Shown: positions 1 through 8,340, counted from the first letter of the stretch. The stretch: DNA of 36,946 nucleotides from Flavobacteriales bacterium (GCA_947487175.1 CANKVM010000020.1:1-36946), one strand, 5' to 3'. Numbers and translations: made by a program. Notes: generated by a model not told the origin, from the sequence alone.

Positions 1-1041
1 TCAAAGATTTATAAAGACTTAGAATTTTTGCAAGACAATTTCAAAGGGGTCATGCCATATGGAATTCTCATTACAACCTTTGAAGAGGGTGGGGTAACAT
101 CTCCAGAAATGCTTAACAAAGGAAGAACCGTTCAAAAAGCGCTGAAACAATTTTCTGAGTTGTCTAAGCCAATGTCGTTGGTGGAAGTAGTATCTGCTGC
201 AAATCAGGCCAATAACGACAATGACCCTAGGTTCTATCGAATTCCTAAAGCCACAGACTTGGGCGAATTGGCTTTAAAACTGCCACCTGCGGAGCCAGGA
301 AAACCCAATTTGTTAAAAGGATTTGTTGATTCCACATTTACCCAAATGCGTATCAGTTACCAAATGAAAGATGTGGGATCTATTCGCATGGATTCAATAA
401 ACAAAGCGGTAAATAAAATTGTATCTGAAATTTTCCCTTCAGATCAATACACTGTTCAAATTACAGGTACCACGGCTATCTTCTTGAAAGGAAATTCCTT
501 TTTGTTCGATAGTTTGGTGTCGGCAACATTTTGGTCGTTATTGTTGATTTCATTGACAATGGGATTCTTATTTCCATCGTTTAGAATGATTATTATTGCT
601 ATTATTCCGAATATTATTCCGCTTTTGATTACCGCGGGAACTATGGGGTATTTCAATATTCCATTAAAACCAAGCACTATATTGGTGTTCAGTATTGCCT
701 TTGGAATTACGGTTGATGCCACCATTCACTTTGTGTCGACCTTCAGGCGAGAAGTAATCAAACACAACAAACCCATTCGCATTGCATTGGATGATACCAT
801 TGCCGAAGTTGGTTTGAGTATGATTTATACGATGGTTGCCATTTGCTCAGGATTTTTGATATTTACTTTCTCTGAATTCCAAGGAACCGCTGCTTTGGGT
901 TGGTTAACAGGATTGACAATCATTACGGGAATGGCAGCAAATTTATTTTTATTGCCTGCCTTGATCTTGTCGTTTGAGAAATTTATCAATCCCAAAATAG
1001 AATTGAAAGAAGTGGTAATGGATTTATCAGAAGAAGATTAA
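1..1041 (+). CDS. RND superfamily (MMPL-type) exporter, C-terminal part only
   Basis: The frame is open from base 1, so the gene starts upstream of the window and the TTG at 28 is only the first start-like codon in the visible part. About 346 codons are visible. A periplasmic-type loop comes first, followed by five strongly hydrophobic segments (about residues 170-330), the usual C-terminal half of a 12-TM RND protein. The segment FSIAFGITVDATIHF resembles the conserved TM region of the 'predicted exporter of the RND superfamily' group, where the Asp in this position is part of the proton path. Inner-membrane, proton-driven export of a lipid-like or hydrophobic substrate is inferred from the family; the substrate cannot be read from the sequence. 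Its stop overlaps by 4 bp the stop of the convergent LuxE-like gene. Family assignment is confident; specific function is not. Confidence 0.8.
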   Translation, partial: SKIYKDLEFLQDNFKGVMPYGILITTFEEGGVTSPEMLNKGRTVQKALKQFSELSKPMSLVEVVSAANQANNDNDPRFYRIPKATDLGELALKLPPAEPGKPNLLKGFVDSTFTQMRISYQMKDVGSIRMDSINKAVNKIVSEIFPSDQYTVQITGTTAIFLKGNSFLFDSLVSATFWSLLLISLTMGFLFPSFRMIIIAIIPNIIPLLITAGTMGYFNIPLKPSTILVFSIAFGITVDATIHFVSTFRREVIKHNKPIRIALDDTIAEVGLSMIYTMVAICSGFLIFTFSEFQGTAALGWLTGLTIITGMAANLFLLPALILSFEKFINPKIELKEVVMDLSEED

Positions 1042-2015
1042 ATAGCGAGGAGGCTACAACCTCTGATGTCTGAAAAGTCAATTCTGCCCATGATTTCAAA
1101 GCTTCCATCTTCGTGAATTTTGCCCAAATCATCGGTGGCAATAAAGCTACAACTGTAAAGGTTTGCAAGGTCAATGATACAAATTCTGCCTGTTTTTCCG
1201 TTAGACAACCAATTTTGTGGGTCGGAAGGGTCTTGAATGCAGATTTTCATCCATGGAGGACATTGAAAGCGGCCATTGCCTTTTGAATACGCTTGCGACA
1301 AAAGTTCGGTCATGCCATATTCACTATGAATATTTTTGGTTTGGAATGCTTGATTGAGAATTTGGTGAATTTCGGTGCGGGTAAGTTCTGGTCCGCGGCC
1401 TTTCATTCCTCCAGTTTCCATGATAATGCAATCTTTAAGGTCAATATTTTTTGCAAATTCCGCAAAGTCTAACAATGCAAATGTTACTCCAAGCAGCAAA
1501 ACAGGTTCGTTGTTTTTGAGGGACAGTTGCACGTTGTTCAATAATTTTTCAAAGTCATACAAATAAAAGCCACCACCTAAACTACTGTTTTTAATCATGT
1601 ATTCTGCCATATAAACCAATGATGAACCTTGACGCTCGAGGTAATTTGGCAGCAATGCAAATATTTTGTAATTAGAGAAATCGTTGTAAAATGTATTAAA
1701 TCCCTCAATAAAAGATTTTTCATAAAGGGAGGCTTTTTGCACGAAATGCTTTGAAACACCGATGCCAGTTGTAGAACTTGAGGTAAAAATTATTTCAGGG
1801 GGGGTGCCGCAATGAACTTCTGCATTTTTAAACTGAGAGATGGGTAAAAAAGGAAAATCAGCGAAGTTTTGAATGGGTTTATCGACTGCATGGGTTAATG
1901 TTACCCATTTTTGATATATTTGGTTATTGGCGTATTGAAATTGATAGATTTCTTTGCTCAAATCCATAAATTTGAATTCTGATTCATTGAAAATCTTCTC
2001 TTCTATAGGGCTCAT
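1038..2015 (-). CDS. LuxE-like acyl-protein synthetase / acyltransferase
   Basis: This 325-residue protein resembles the LuxE acyl-protein synthetase family (adenylate-forming fold). N-terminal IFNESEFKF and EIYQFQYANNQIYQKW match the family's entry region. A Ser/Thr-rich, P-loop-like TSSSTTG lies near residue 80, EYGMTELLSQ around residue 235, and TDDLGKIHEDGSFEIMGR close to the end, as in AMP-binding enzymes. Such proteins activate a carboxylate as acyl-AMP and pass it on. No other lux genes are nearby, so bioluminescence is not implied. I chose ATG at 2015 because it gives the family-like start MSPIEEKIFN; ATG at 2027 is also possible, and the 2075 start in the ORF track is unlikely. Either start overlaps head-to-head the coding sequence of the divergent lipoprotein gene. 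Substrate unknown. Confidence 0.75.
   Translation of the reverse strand: MSPIEEKIFNESEFKFMDLSKEIYQFQYANNQIYQKWVTLTHAVDKPIQNFADFPFLPISQFKNAEVHCGTPPEIIFTSSSTTGIGVSKHFVQKASLYEKSFIEGFNTFYNDFSNYKIFALLPNYLERQGSSLVYMAEYMIKNSSLGGGFYLYDFEKLLNNVQLSLKNNEPVLLLGVTFALLDFAEFAKNIDLKDCIIMETGGMKGRGPELTRTEIHQILNQAFQTKNIHSEYGMTELLSQAYSKGNGRFQCPPWMKICIQDPSDPQNWLSNGKTGRICIIDLANLYSCSFIATDDLGKIHEDGSFEIMGRIDFSDIRGCSLLAI
1967..1974 (+). promoter_or_regulatory. -7 box TAAATTTG for the lipoprotein gene
   Basis: Exact match to the Bacteroidota TAnnTTTG consensus, ending 12 nt before the TTG start. It lies inside the LuxE-like coding region on the other strand. No well-spaced -33 TTTG is visible. Confidence 0.4.
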
Positions 2016-2517
2016 ATTAATTGCCATTGTGGCGGGTTTGTTGTCGTGTTCCGACAGCAAAAATACAACATCCAATGTACCCGAACTATCAATTCTTGGT
2101 GAATATTTGTATAGCAGTGGGTACGATTACGACAGTTTTATTCTGGTAGATTTGAAATATAGCGATGGAGATGGTGATCTAGGATTAAATCCTTCAGACA
2201 CATTTGGCGATTTTGCATATAAACAAAGGAACTTTTATAACCTGTACTGTTGGTATTTGGAAAAGAAGAATGGTGTGTGGGTTCAGCCGTTGAATCCCCA
2301 GAGCATTAAGGATACATTAACTTTGCATGAACGGTTGCCGAGTTTAACTCCGCAGGGCAGCAGCAAATCCATATCGGGAGTAATAAATTTTTACATTAGT
2401 GCTAGGCCAAATCAGTATCGGGGAGATACGGTAAAGTATAGATTTCAGTTAGTTGATAGGGCTTTAAACAGAAGCAAAATGTTAGAAACCAAAATATTCA
2501 CATTAAAACACCCTTAA
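1987..2517 (+). CDS. putative outer-membrane lipoprotein with DGDGD motif
   Basis: A TTG start at 1987 gives MKIF followed by a hydrophobic stretch and the lipobox GLLSC, with Cys21 as lipidation site, which is a textbook lipoprotein signal peptide. There is no in-frame ATG, and later starts would lose the signal, so TTG is preferred; the track start at 1954 is too long. The mature part (about 155 residues) carries LKYSDGDGDLGLNPSDT, a motif common in Bacteroidota surface lipoproteins of unknown function and possibly a calcium site. The end (VKYRFQLVDRALNRSK) looks like a beta-sandwich strand pattern. A -7 box TAAATTTG lies 12 nt upstream, inside the divergent LuxE-like coding sequence. No specific function can be assigned. 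Confidence 0.72.
   Translation: MKIFSSIGLILIAIVAGLLSCSDSKNTTSNVPELSILGEYLYSSGYDYDSFILVDLKYSDGDGDLGLNPSDTFGDFAYKQRNFYNLYCWYLEKKNGVWVQPLNPQSIKDTLTLHERLPSLTPQGSSKSISGVINFYISARPNQYRGDTVKYRFQLVDRALNRSKMLETKIFTLKHP
2058..2065 (-). promoter_or_regulatory. -7 box TATTTTTG for the LuxE-like gene
   Basis: Read on the minus strand this is TATTTTTG (plus strand CAAAAATA), an exact TAnnTTTG match followed by G/C. It lies inside the lipoprotein coding sequence, 42 nt before the chosen ATG at 2015 and 30 nt before the one at 2027. Confidence 0.4.
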
Positions 2518-2533
2518 TATCAATTTAAATAGA

Positions 2534-2541
2534 TAATTTCG
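2534..2541 (+). promoter_or_regulatory. -7-like box TAATTTCG upstream of the ompH pair
   Basis: One mismatch to TAnnTTTG, the same TTCG variant as before murI. It lies 37 nt before the ATG at 2579. Confidence 0.35.
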
Positions 2542-2578
2542 CAACAATATTTTGATTGGCAAAACGTTTGAATACAAG

Positions 2579-3151
2579 ATGAAAAGTATGAAGCTAATTT
2601 TAGTTTGTTTGATGGCCGTATTTGCATTGCCTTTATTTGGGCAAAAGCAAATATCGTTTGCCTATGTAGACTCAGATTATATTTTGGGAAGGATGCCTGA
2701 ATATAAGTCTGCACAAACACAATTAGAAGATTTTGCGGCAAAGTGGGAAGCTGAAGCGCAAAAAATGCAAAATCAACTTACGCAATTGGAAAAAGATTAT
2801 CAAGTTGATGAAATTGTAATGACTTCTGATCAGAAAAAGCAAAAGAAAGAAGTGATTGTTCAATTGCAAAACGATTTGATCAAATACCGTGAAGACAAAT
2901 TTGGCACAAACGGTGGGTTGTTCAAAAAGCGTGAAGAATTAATAAAACCTATTCAAGATAAACTTTTTGAGGCTGTTCAAGCAGTAGCAAAAAAAGAAGC
3001 GCTTGATTTTATATTTGACAAAGCGTCTGGGGTGCAAATGTTATATGCCAATCAGAAGTACGATAAAACCTTTGAAGTAATGGAAGAATTGTCTATTCCT
3101 TTGAATGAAAGTGAAACCAACCCTAAGGGGAAACCTAATCCAAACAAATAA
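2579..3151 (+). CDS. OmpH/Skp family periplasmic chaperone, copy 1
   Basis: A 190-residue OmpH-family protein. The signal peptide (MKLILVCLMAVFALPLFGQ) is followed by FAYVDSDYILGRMPEYKSAQ, the conserved first strand plus start of a coiled coil. A long charged helical hairpin follows (about residues 50-130), then the returning strand LDFIFDKASGVQMLYA. Skp-like proteins hold unfolded outer-membrane proteins in the periplasm. ATG at 2579 is used; the ATG at 2588 gives a shorter, equally good signal peptide. The TTG at 2552 shown in the track is unlikely. Another OmpH gene follows after 21 bp, probably in the same transcript. The C-terminal tail is Asn/Pro/Lys-rich. Two adjacent OmpH genes are common in Bacteroidota. 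Confidence 0.88.
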   Translation: MKSMKLILVCLMAVFALPLFGQKQISFAYVDSDYILGRMPEYKSAQTQLEDFAAKWEAEAQKMQNQLTQLEKDYQVDEIVMTSDQKKQKKEVIVQLQNDLIKYREDKFGTNGGLFKKREELIKPIQDKLFEAVQAVAKKEALDFIFDKASGVQMLYANQKYDKTFEVMEELSIPLNESETNPKGKPNPNK

Positions 3152-3172
3152 AAAAATAAATATATATATACG

Positions 3173-3691
3173 ATGAAAAAAATTCTAGTTCTATCAACTT
3201 TCATGTTTTTCTTTGCTTGTGGTGCATTTGCTCAAGCACAAAAAATTGCATTTGTAAACACACAAATTATTATTGACACTTTGCCAGCCAAAGACACTGC
3301 CGAGAAAAAATTGGCAGTATTTGCGAAGCAATATGATCAAAGAATCAAAGATTTACAAGCTGAAATTCAATCTAAACAAAAAGAGTATGAAGTAAAAGTT
3401 AAAGGCGGTGCTACTCAAGCTCAGTTGGAATTAATCCAAAAGAGTTATGAGCGTTTGGTACAAGAATACCAAGAAACTGAGCAAGCTGGCCAACAAGATA
3501 TGCAAGCTCAACGTGGGTTGTTGTTAAAGCCAATTGTTGAAGACATTAAAAAAGCCATTGGTGTAGTTGCTGCAGCAAAAGGTTATTCTAATGTAATTGA
3601 CAACGCTACAGGAATGGTTTTATGGTCTGCGAATAGCAACGACGATATCACTGCTGCTGTTATCAAACACATGACAGTATCTAAAAAATAA
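3173..3691 (+). CDS. OmpH/Skp family periplasmic chaperone, copy 2
   Basis: A 172-residue paralogue of the upstream gene. It has a signal peptide ending in GAFAQAQ, the first-strand motif KIAFVNTQIIIDTLP, a Gln/Lys/Glu-rich coiled coil (about residues 45-120) and the closing strand YSNVIDNATGMVLW. The role as periplasmic holdase for outer-membrane proteins is inferred from the family. Ala codons are often GCT, as in the small lipoprotein at 21408, which suggests high expression. The ATG at 3173 follows an A/T-only spacer and there is no Shine-Dalgarno sequence. A strong hairpin terminator follows at 3702-3749. Confidence 0.88.
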   Translation: MKKILVLSTFMFFFACGAFAQAQKIAFVNTQIIIDTLPAKDTAEKKLAVFAKQYDQRIKDLQAEIQSKQKEYEVKVKGGATQAQLELIQKSYERLVQEYQETEQAGQQDMQAQRGLLLKPIVEDIKKAIGVVAAAKGYSNVIDNATGMVLWSANSNDDITAAVIKHMTVSKK

Positions 3692-3701
3692 TTTAACACA
3701 T

Positions 3702-3749
3702 TCACATAAAAGAAAAAGCCACCATTCGGTGGCTTTTTCTTTTATGTGA
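3702..3749. terminator. 22-bp perfect hairpin terminator, bidirectional
   Basis: The arms 3702-3723 and 3728-3749 are perfectly complementary around the loop ATTC. The GC core is GCCACC/GGTGGC, flanked by A-rich and T-rich arms, so it works as an intrinsic terminator on either strand. It ends the ompH pair just before the murI promoter. Confidence 0.9.
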
Positions 3750-3763
3750 TAATCCAATTTGAT

Positions 3764-3771
3764 TATCTTCG
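3764..3771 (+). promoter_or_regulatory. -7-like box TATCTTCG of murI
   Basis: One mismatch to TAnnTTTG. It ends 7 nt before the ATG, predicting transcription start at or within a base or two of the start codon. Confidence 0.45.
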
Positions 3772-3778
3772 CAACAGC

Positions 3779-4597
3779 ATGTCGAAAATTGGGGTATTTG
3801 ATTCAGGGTATGGTGGCTTAACCGTACTTAAATCATTGGTAAAAGCAATGCCTGAAATAAACTTCGTTTATTTGGGCGACAATGCGCGTGCGCCATATGG
3901 TGACAGGTCATTTGAAACGGTTTATCAATATACACGGGAATGTGTAAATTGGCTGTTTGACCAAGATTGTGAATTGGTGATTTTGGCTTGCAATACGGCA
4001 TCTGCAAAGGCGTTAAGGCAAATTCAACAAGTTGATTTGCCATTAAGAAACGACAATAAACGTGTTTTGGGAGTTATTCGGCCAACCACCGAAACCATTG
4101 GCAACCAAACGCAAACCAATAAAATTGGTATTTTGGGTACCTCGGGTACAATAAAGTCTGAATCTTATAAAATTGAAATCGCCAAATTCTTCCCTCAAAT
4201 TCAAGTTTTCCAAGAAGCTTGTCCTATTTGGGTACATTTGGTCGAAAACGATTTGTTGGGTTTGGAGGGAACTGATTTCTTTGTAAAATACCACATCGAT
4301 AAATTGTTGTTGAAGGACAATGAAATTGATACAATTTTGTTGGCATGTACGCATTATCCTTTGTTGATTGAATCGATTGAAAAAGTATTGCCAACCCATA
4401 TTCAACTTGTTTCTCAAGGCGAAATTGTTGCTAGCAAGTTGATTGATTATTTGAATCGACATCCAGAAATAGCTGCAAAGCTAGAGAAGGGTGGGATTAG
4501 GGAGTTTTATACCACAGACCAATTCAATGATTTTAACGCGCATGCAGGTAAATTTTACGGTCAGTCAGTTGACGCCGTTCGGGTTGTAATTCCATAA
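3779..4597 (+). CDS. murI: glutamate racemase
   Basis: A 272-residue enzyme that interconverts L- and D-glutamate for peptidoglycan. The start MSKIGVFDSGYGGLTVL carries the conserved D8-S9. The catalytic cysteines are C71 in ACNTASA and C190 in ACTHYPLL, and YLGDNARAPYG near residue 31 is also diagnostic. Length is normal for the family. The ATG at 3779 is preferred over the upstream track start at 3746, which would run through the terminator and promoter. It lies between a strong terminator and uvrC (42-bp gap), so it is probably transcribed from its own near-leaderless promoter. Confidence 0.96.
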   Translation: MSKIGVFDSGYGGLTVLKSLVKAMPEINFVYLGDNARAPYGDRSFETVYQYTRECVNWLFDQDCELVILACNTASAKALRQIQQVDLPLRNDNKRVLGVIRPTTETIGNQTQTNKIGILGTSGTIKSESYKIEIAKFFPQIQVFQEACPIWVHLVENDLLGLEGTDFFVKYHIDKLLLKDNEIDTILLACTHYPLLIESIEKVLPTHIQLVSQGEIVASKLIDYLNRHPEIAAKLEKGGIREFYTTDQFNDFNAHAGKFYGQSVDAVRVVIP

Positions 4598-4627
4598 AAA
4601 AACGATATTATTCTAATGGATTCGTTG

Positions 4628-4635
4628 TAATTTTG
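4628..4635 (+). promoter_or_regulatory. -7 box TAATTTTG of uvrC
   Basis: Exact TAnnTTTG match ending 4 nt before the GTG start; the mRNA would be leaderless if the box is used. Confidence 0.45.
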
Positions 4636-4639
4636 ACAA

Positions 4640-6445
4640 GTGACGCCACCCGATCTTAAGCCCATTGTAAATTCACTCCCAGAAAAGCCGGGGGTGTATA
4701 AATACTTCGACAAAGAAGGGGTTATTATTTATGTGGGTAAGGCCAAAAGTTTAAAAAAACGGGTATCCAGTTATTTCACAAAAAAGCACCACGATAATTT
4801 TAAAACGGCGGTACTAGTTTCCAAAATTGTGCATTTAGAATACACAGTGGTGGATACCGAAATGGATGCGTTGCTTCTTGAAAATAGCCTAATCAAGGAG
4901 TTTCAGCCCAAATACAATATTGCGCTTAAAGACGACAAGAGTTACCCTTACATCAAAGTTACAAAGGAAAGATTTCCAAGAGTTTTTTCCATGTTTAATC
5001 CAGTAAGGGATGGCTCAGAATATTTTGGTCCTTATGCCAATAAGAAAGTCATGTATACCGTTTTGGAACTAATTAAAAAGTTATATCCAGTTCGGAATTG
5101 TACTTACAATTTATCGCAAGCAAACATTGATGCCTTTAAATTTAAGGTATGTTTGGAATATCAAATTGGCAATTGCAAAGGACCTTGCGAAGCCTATCAA
5201 ACAGAAGATGCTTATAATGAGGGAATAAGGCAAATTAGGCATATTTTAAAAGGGAATTTACACGAAGTAAAAGAACATTTAAAAATGTTTATGATGGACG
5301 CTTCTAGGCGTTTGGCTTTTGAAGAAGCTCAAGATTTCAAAAACAAGCTCGACTCTTTGGTTACGTATCAAAGTCGTTCTACGGTTGTGAGCCCTGTATT
5401 GGGTGATTTGGAAGTATATAGTACCAGTAGCACTGATAAAATAAGCTTTGTGAACTTTTTGCGTGTGAGTCATGGCATTATTGTGATTTCTCGAAATGTA
5501 GAAATTCGCAAGAAAATGGACGAAACCGACGAGGAAATCTTAGTGCATGTAATGGGCGAAATGCGAAAGCACTATGGCGATGATGTAAAAGAAATCGTAC
5601 TTCCTATGCAATTAGATTGGCCCGACGATAGAATTACCATCACAGTGCCCAAAGTTGGCGATAAAAAGAAATTGATTGACTTGAGTTTTAAGAATGCCAT
5701 GTTGTACAAACAAGAAAAACTGACTCAATATGAAAAATTAAATCCGGCTGTTCGGGTAGATCGTTTGTTGGAGCAAATGAAAAATGATTTGCATTTGAAA
5801 GAATTACCAAGACATATTGAGTGTTTTGACAATAGTAATTTTCAAGGAACCTACCCAGTAAGTGCTTGTGTGGTTTTTAAGGATGGAAAACCAGCAAAAA
5901 ATGATTACCGACATTTCAATGTGAAAACTGTTGTTGGACCAGATGATTTTGAAACCATGAAGGAGGTGATTACCCGCCGATATTCAAGGTTGCGCGATGA
6001 AAACCAACCGTTGCCTCAATTGATCGTGGTTGATGGCGGTAAAGGACAATTGAGTCACGCGGTTGAAGCATTGAAGACATTGGGGCTTTACGGTCAAATG
6101 GCCATTATAGGAATTGCAAAACGACTTGAAGAAATTTACTATCCCGATGATTCTGTGCCGTTGTACATTGATAAAAAGTCGGAAACGTTAAAAATCATTC
6201 AACACATGCGCGACGAAGCACATCGTTTTGGAATTACGCACCATCGTTCAAGAAGAGATAAAGGCACATTAAAAACAAGTTTAACAGAAATTCCAGGAAT
6301 TGGCCCTGAAAAAGCCCGCCAATTGCTAAAAGAGTTTAAGAGTATTACCCGAATCAAAGATTCGTCAGTTGAAACGCTTGCACCTGTTATTGGCAAAGCC
6401 AAAGCTGAATTGGTGTATCAATATTTCCATGGAGAAGAGAGTTAA
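4640..6445 (+). CDS. uvrC: excinuclease ABC subunit UvrC
   Basis: The 601-residue dual-incision nuclease of nucleotide excision repair, of full family length. It has a GIY-YIG domain at about residues 14-95 (PGVYKYF, then YVGKAKSLKKRV) and the Cys cluster VCLEYQIGNCKGPCE near residue 170. A UVR motif (ASRRLAFEEAQDFKNKLDSL) at about 215-235 would bind UvrB. The RNase H-like nuclease domain shows ECFDNSNFQGT and VVDGGKGQL, and a helix-hairpin-helix (IPGIGPEKARQLL) lies at the C-terminus. The start is GTG at 4640, directly behind a -7 box, with no usable ATG near it. Its TAA overlaps the pabB ATG by one base (TAATG), so the two genes should be translationally coupled. Confidence 0.96.
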   Translation: MTPPDLKPIVNSLPEKPGVYKYFDKEGVIIYVGKAKSLKKRVSSYFTKKHHDNFKTAVLVSKIVHLEYTVVDTEMDALLLENSLIKEFQPKYNIALKDDKSYPYIKVTKERFPRVFSMFNPVRDGSEYFGPYANKKVMYTVLELIKKLYPVRNCTYNLSQANIDAFKFKVCLEYQIGNCKGPCEAYQTEDAYNEGIRQIRHILKGNLHEVKEHLKMFMMDASRRLAFEEAQDFKNKLDSLVTYQSRSTVVSPVLGDLEVYSTSSTDKISFVNFLRVSHGIIVISRNVEIRKKMDETDEEILVHVMGEMRKHYGDDVKEIVLPMQLDWPDDRITITVPKVGDKKKLIDLSFKNAMLYKQEKLTQYEKLNPAVRVDRLLEQMKNDLHLKELPRHIECFDNSNFQGTYPVSACVVFKDGKPAKNDYRHFNVKTVVGPDDFETMKEVITRRYSRLRDENQPLPQLIVVDGGKGQLSHAVEALKTLGLYGQMAIIGIAKRLEEIYYPDDSVPLYIDKKSETLKIIQHMRDEAHRFGITHHRSRRDKGTLKTSLTEIPGIGPEKARQLLKEFKSITRIKDSSVETLAPVIGKAKAELVYQYFHGEES

Positions 6446-7641
6446 TGGCAAACGAAGATCTTTTAAAGTGGTTATTTGAGGCACAAAAGCACGATTATGC
6501 GGCAATTTTATTATCGAATAATTTTGCAGATGATTATGGAAAATATGAATCTATAGTTGGGTTTGGAGCAAAAACTATTTTTCAAAGTCCTACAGACTTA
6601 GATCATTTCAATGGATTGGCCTTAGGACATATTTCTTACCAATATAAAAATTCCATACCGAATATTGTCCCTACAGAAAATTTAAAGGAATCAATATCAG
6701 ATTTTTCTTTTTTTGAACCCGAGTCGGCAATTCTAATTGACCGCAATGGAGTAAAGAAAACATTGGGTGCTGAAATTGAATTAGATACCGAAATAGATTT
6801 AGAAGTTGCCCAACAAATAGGTGAGTGGAAGGGAACCACTGAAAAAGAGCAGTATTTAAATACCGTTGCAAAAATTAGGGAGGATATTCGCAACGGTGTT
6901 TATTATGAACTGAATTATTGTATGCAATTTTCGGCAGAAGCAGTTATTGATCCCTACGCTTTGTTTTATCATTTAAACAACTTGGCACCGAGTCCGTTTG
7001 CTGCTTTTTACAAAATGAAAGACCATTTTGTGTTGTGTGCAAGTCCCGAACGTTTTTTGCAAAAGCACAATCAAACTTTGATTAGTCAACCCATCAAAGG
7101 CACCAGAAAAAGGATTCATGGAACAGAGTATGAAACAATTGTTGAGTTAAGCAATCACCCAAAAGACTTGGCAGAAAACGTGATGATTGTAGATTTGGTT
7201 CGTAACGATTTATCGCGGATTTGCAAAACAGGAACAGTTCTAGTTCCTGAGTTGTGCAAGATTTATACTTTTTCGCATGTGCATCAAATGATTTCTACGG
7301 TTATCGGTGAACTGAAAGAGAAAACGAACGTTTTGGACATTATCCAATCAACTTTTCCAATGGGCAGTATGACAGGAGCACCAAAGATTGAGGTTATGCG
7401 AAATATTGACCTATTGGAGGATTTCCATAGGGAAATCTACAGTGGAAGCATCGGTTATTTCTTTGAGGGAAATTTTGATCTCAATGTTGTCATTAGAAGT
7501 TTAGAATATAACAATTGTGTTTTGAAATATTCAGTAGGTGGAGCAATTACCTATGACAGCATTGCAATTGAAGAATACGAAGAATGCCTAACTAAGGCAG
7601 CTGGGATTTTTGAACTGATGAATAAAGTAAAGGGAAATTAA
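6445..7641 (+). CDS. pabB: aminodeoxychorismate synthase component I (chorismate-binding)
   Basis: A 398-residue chorismate-binding enzyme. The key discriminator is QPIKGT at residues 215-220: the Lys (K218) is the nucleophile typical of PabB, where anthranilate synthase TrpE has Ala. Other conserved stretches are DLVRNDLSRI, STVIGEL, FPMGSMTGAPK and YSGSIGYF. It should convert chorismate and ammonia (from a PabA-type glutaminase encoded elsewhere) to 4-amino-4-deoxychorismate for folate. It overlaps uvrC by one base and is convergent with the response regulator gene, overlapping it by 4 bp. A role in another chorismate pathway cannot be excluded, but the Lys argues for PabB. Confidence 0.88.
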   Translation: MANEDLLKWLFEAQKHDYAAILLSNNFADDYGKYESIVGFGAKTIFQSPTDLDHFNGLALGHISYQYKNSIPNIVPTENLKESISDFSFFEPESAILIDRNGVKKTLGAEIELDTEIDLEVAQQIGEWKGTTEKEQYLNTVAKIREDIRNGVYYELNYCMQFSAEAVIDPYALFYHLNNLAPSPFAAFYKMKDHFVLCASPERFLQKHNQTLISQPIKGTRKRIHGTEYETIVELSNHPKDLAENVMIVDLVRNDLSRICKTGTVLVPELCKIYTFSHVHQMISTVIGELKEKTNVLDIIQSTFPMGSMTGAPKIEVMRNIDLLEDFHREIYSGSIGYFFEGNFDLNVVIRSLEYNNCVLKYSVGGAITYDSIAIEEYEECLTKAAGIFELMNKVKGN

Positions 7642-8312
7642 ACTTCAAATTTATAACCTACACCTTTTACGGTATAAATAAATTTATCGTCTAATTTTTC
7701 TCTGATCTTTCTCACGTGAACATCAATGGTTCTGTCAACCACCAATACTTCATTTCCCCAAACATTTTCTAAAATTTCATCTCTAGAAAATACTCTTCCG
7801 GGTTTTGAAGCTAAGAAAGAAAGTAATTCAAATTCTTTTCGAGGGAATTGTAAACTCTTGCCGTCGTATTGAATTACGAATTTTTCACGGTCAATTACAA
7901 GATTTCCAAATTCTATTTTTTGGCTTTCTTCACGCACATTTCCATTCTGTCTGCGCAAAATAGCTTTGATTCTACTCAATAAAACCCTGCTTCTAATTGG
8001 TTTTGCAACATAATCATCGGCGCCAGCTTCAAAACCTGCCAATTCTGCAAATTCTTCACTTCGTGCTGTTAAAAAGACGATGGGTATATTTTTAGTAGTT
8101 GATTCTTCCTTTAATTGACGACAAGCTTCCATGCCATCCATGATTGGCATCATTACGTCCATCAATATCAAATCGGGGATAATTTGCTTTGCTTTATCAA
8201 TGGCTTGCTGTCCATTCATTGCAATATGCACTTCAAACCCTTCTTTATTTAGGGAATGGCGTATTAACTCAAGAATATCTTGCTCGTCATCAACGACTAG
8301 GATTTTTGCCAT
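7638..8312 (-). CDS. PhoB/OmpR-family two-component response regulator
   Basis: A 224-residue regulator with start MAKILVVDDEQD; the track's earlier start adds MIIKK with no support. The receiver domain (1-120) has the acidic pair D8/D9, phosphoacceptor D52 in LILMDVMMP, the TAR motif and the Lys in DYVAKPI. The C-terminal winged helix has FPRKEFELLSFLASKPGRVFS, then DRTIDVHVRKIREKL and TVKGVGYKFE. The sequence resembles the PhoB branch common in Bacteroidota. No histidine kinase gene is adjacent, so partner and regulon are unknown. Upstream lies a compound inverted repeat (8341-8374). Confidence 0.92.
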   Translation of the reverse strand: MAKILVVDDEQDILELIRHSLNKEGFEVHIAMNGQQAIDKAKQIIPDLILMDVMMPIMDGMEACRQLKEESTTKNIPIVFLTARSEEFAELAGFEAGADDYVAKPIRSRVLLSRIKAILRRQNGNVREESQKIEFGNLVIDREKFVIQYDGKSLQFPRKEFELLSFLASKPGRVFSRDEILENVWGNEVLVVDRTIDVHVRKIREKLDDKFIYTVKGVGYKFEV

Positions 8313-8340
8313 TTTCTTAATTATCACTTTACAAATTAAT

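Noticed and set aside
456-725. 89-aa ORF on the minus strand inside the RND gene
   Set aside because: Shadow of a clearly coding membrane-protein frame; Ile/Asn-rich with no family-like motif.
1038-2015. Bioluminescence (lux) operon suggested by the LuxE-like protein
   Set aside because: No luxA/B, luxC or luxD relatives nearby; LuxE-domain proteins are widespread in non-luminous bacteria.
6445-7641. Anthranilate synthase TrpE as identity of the chorismate enzyme
   Set aside because: The PIKGT motif carries the PabB-type Lys instead of the TrpE Ala, and no trp genes are nearby.
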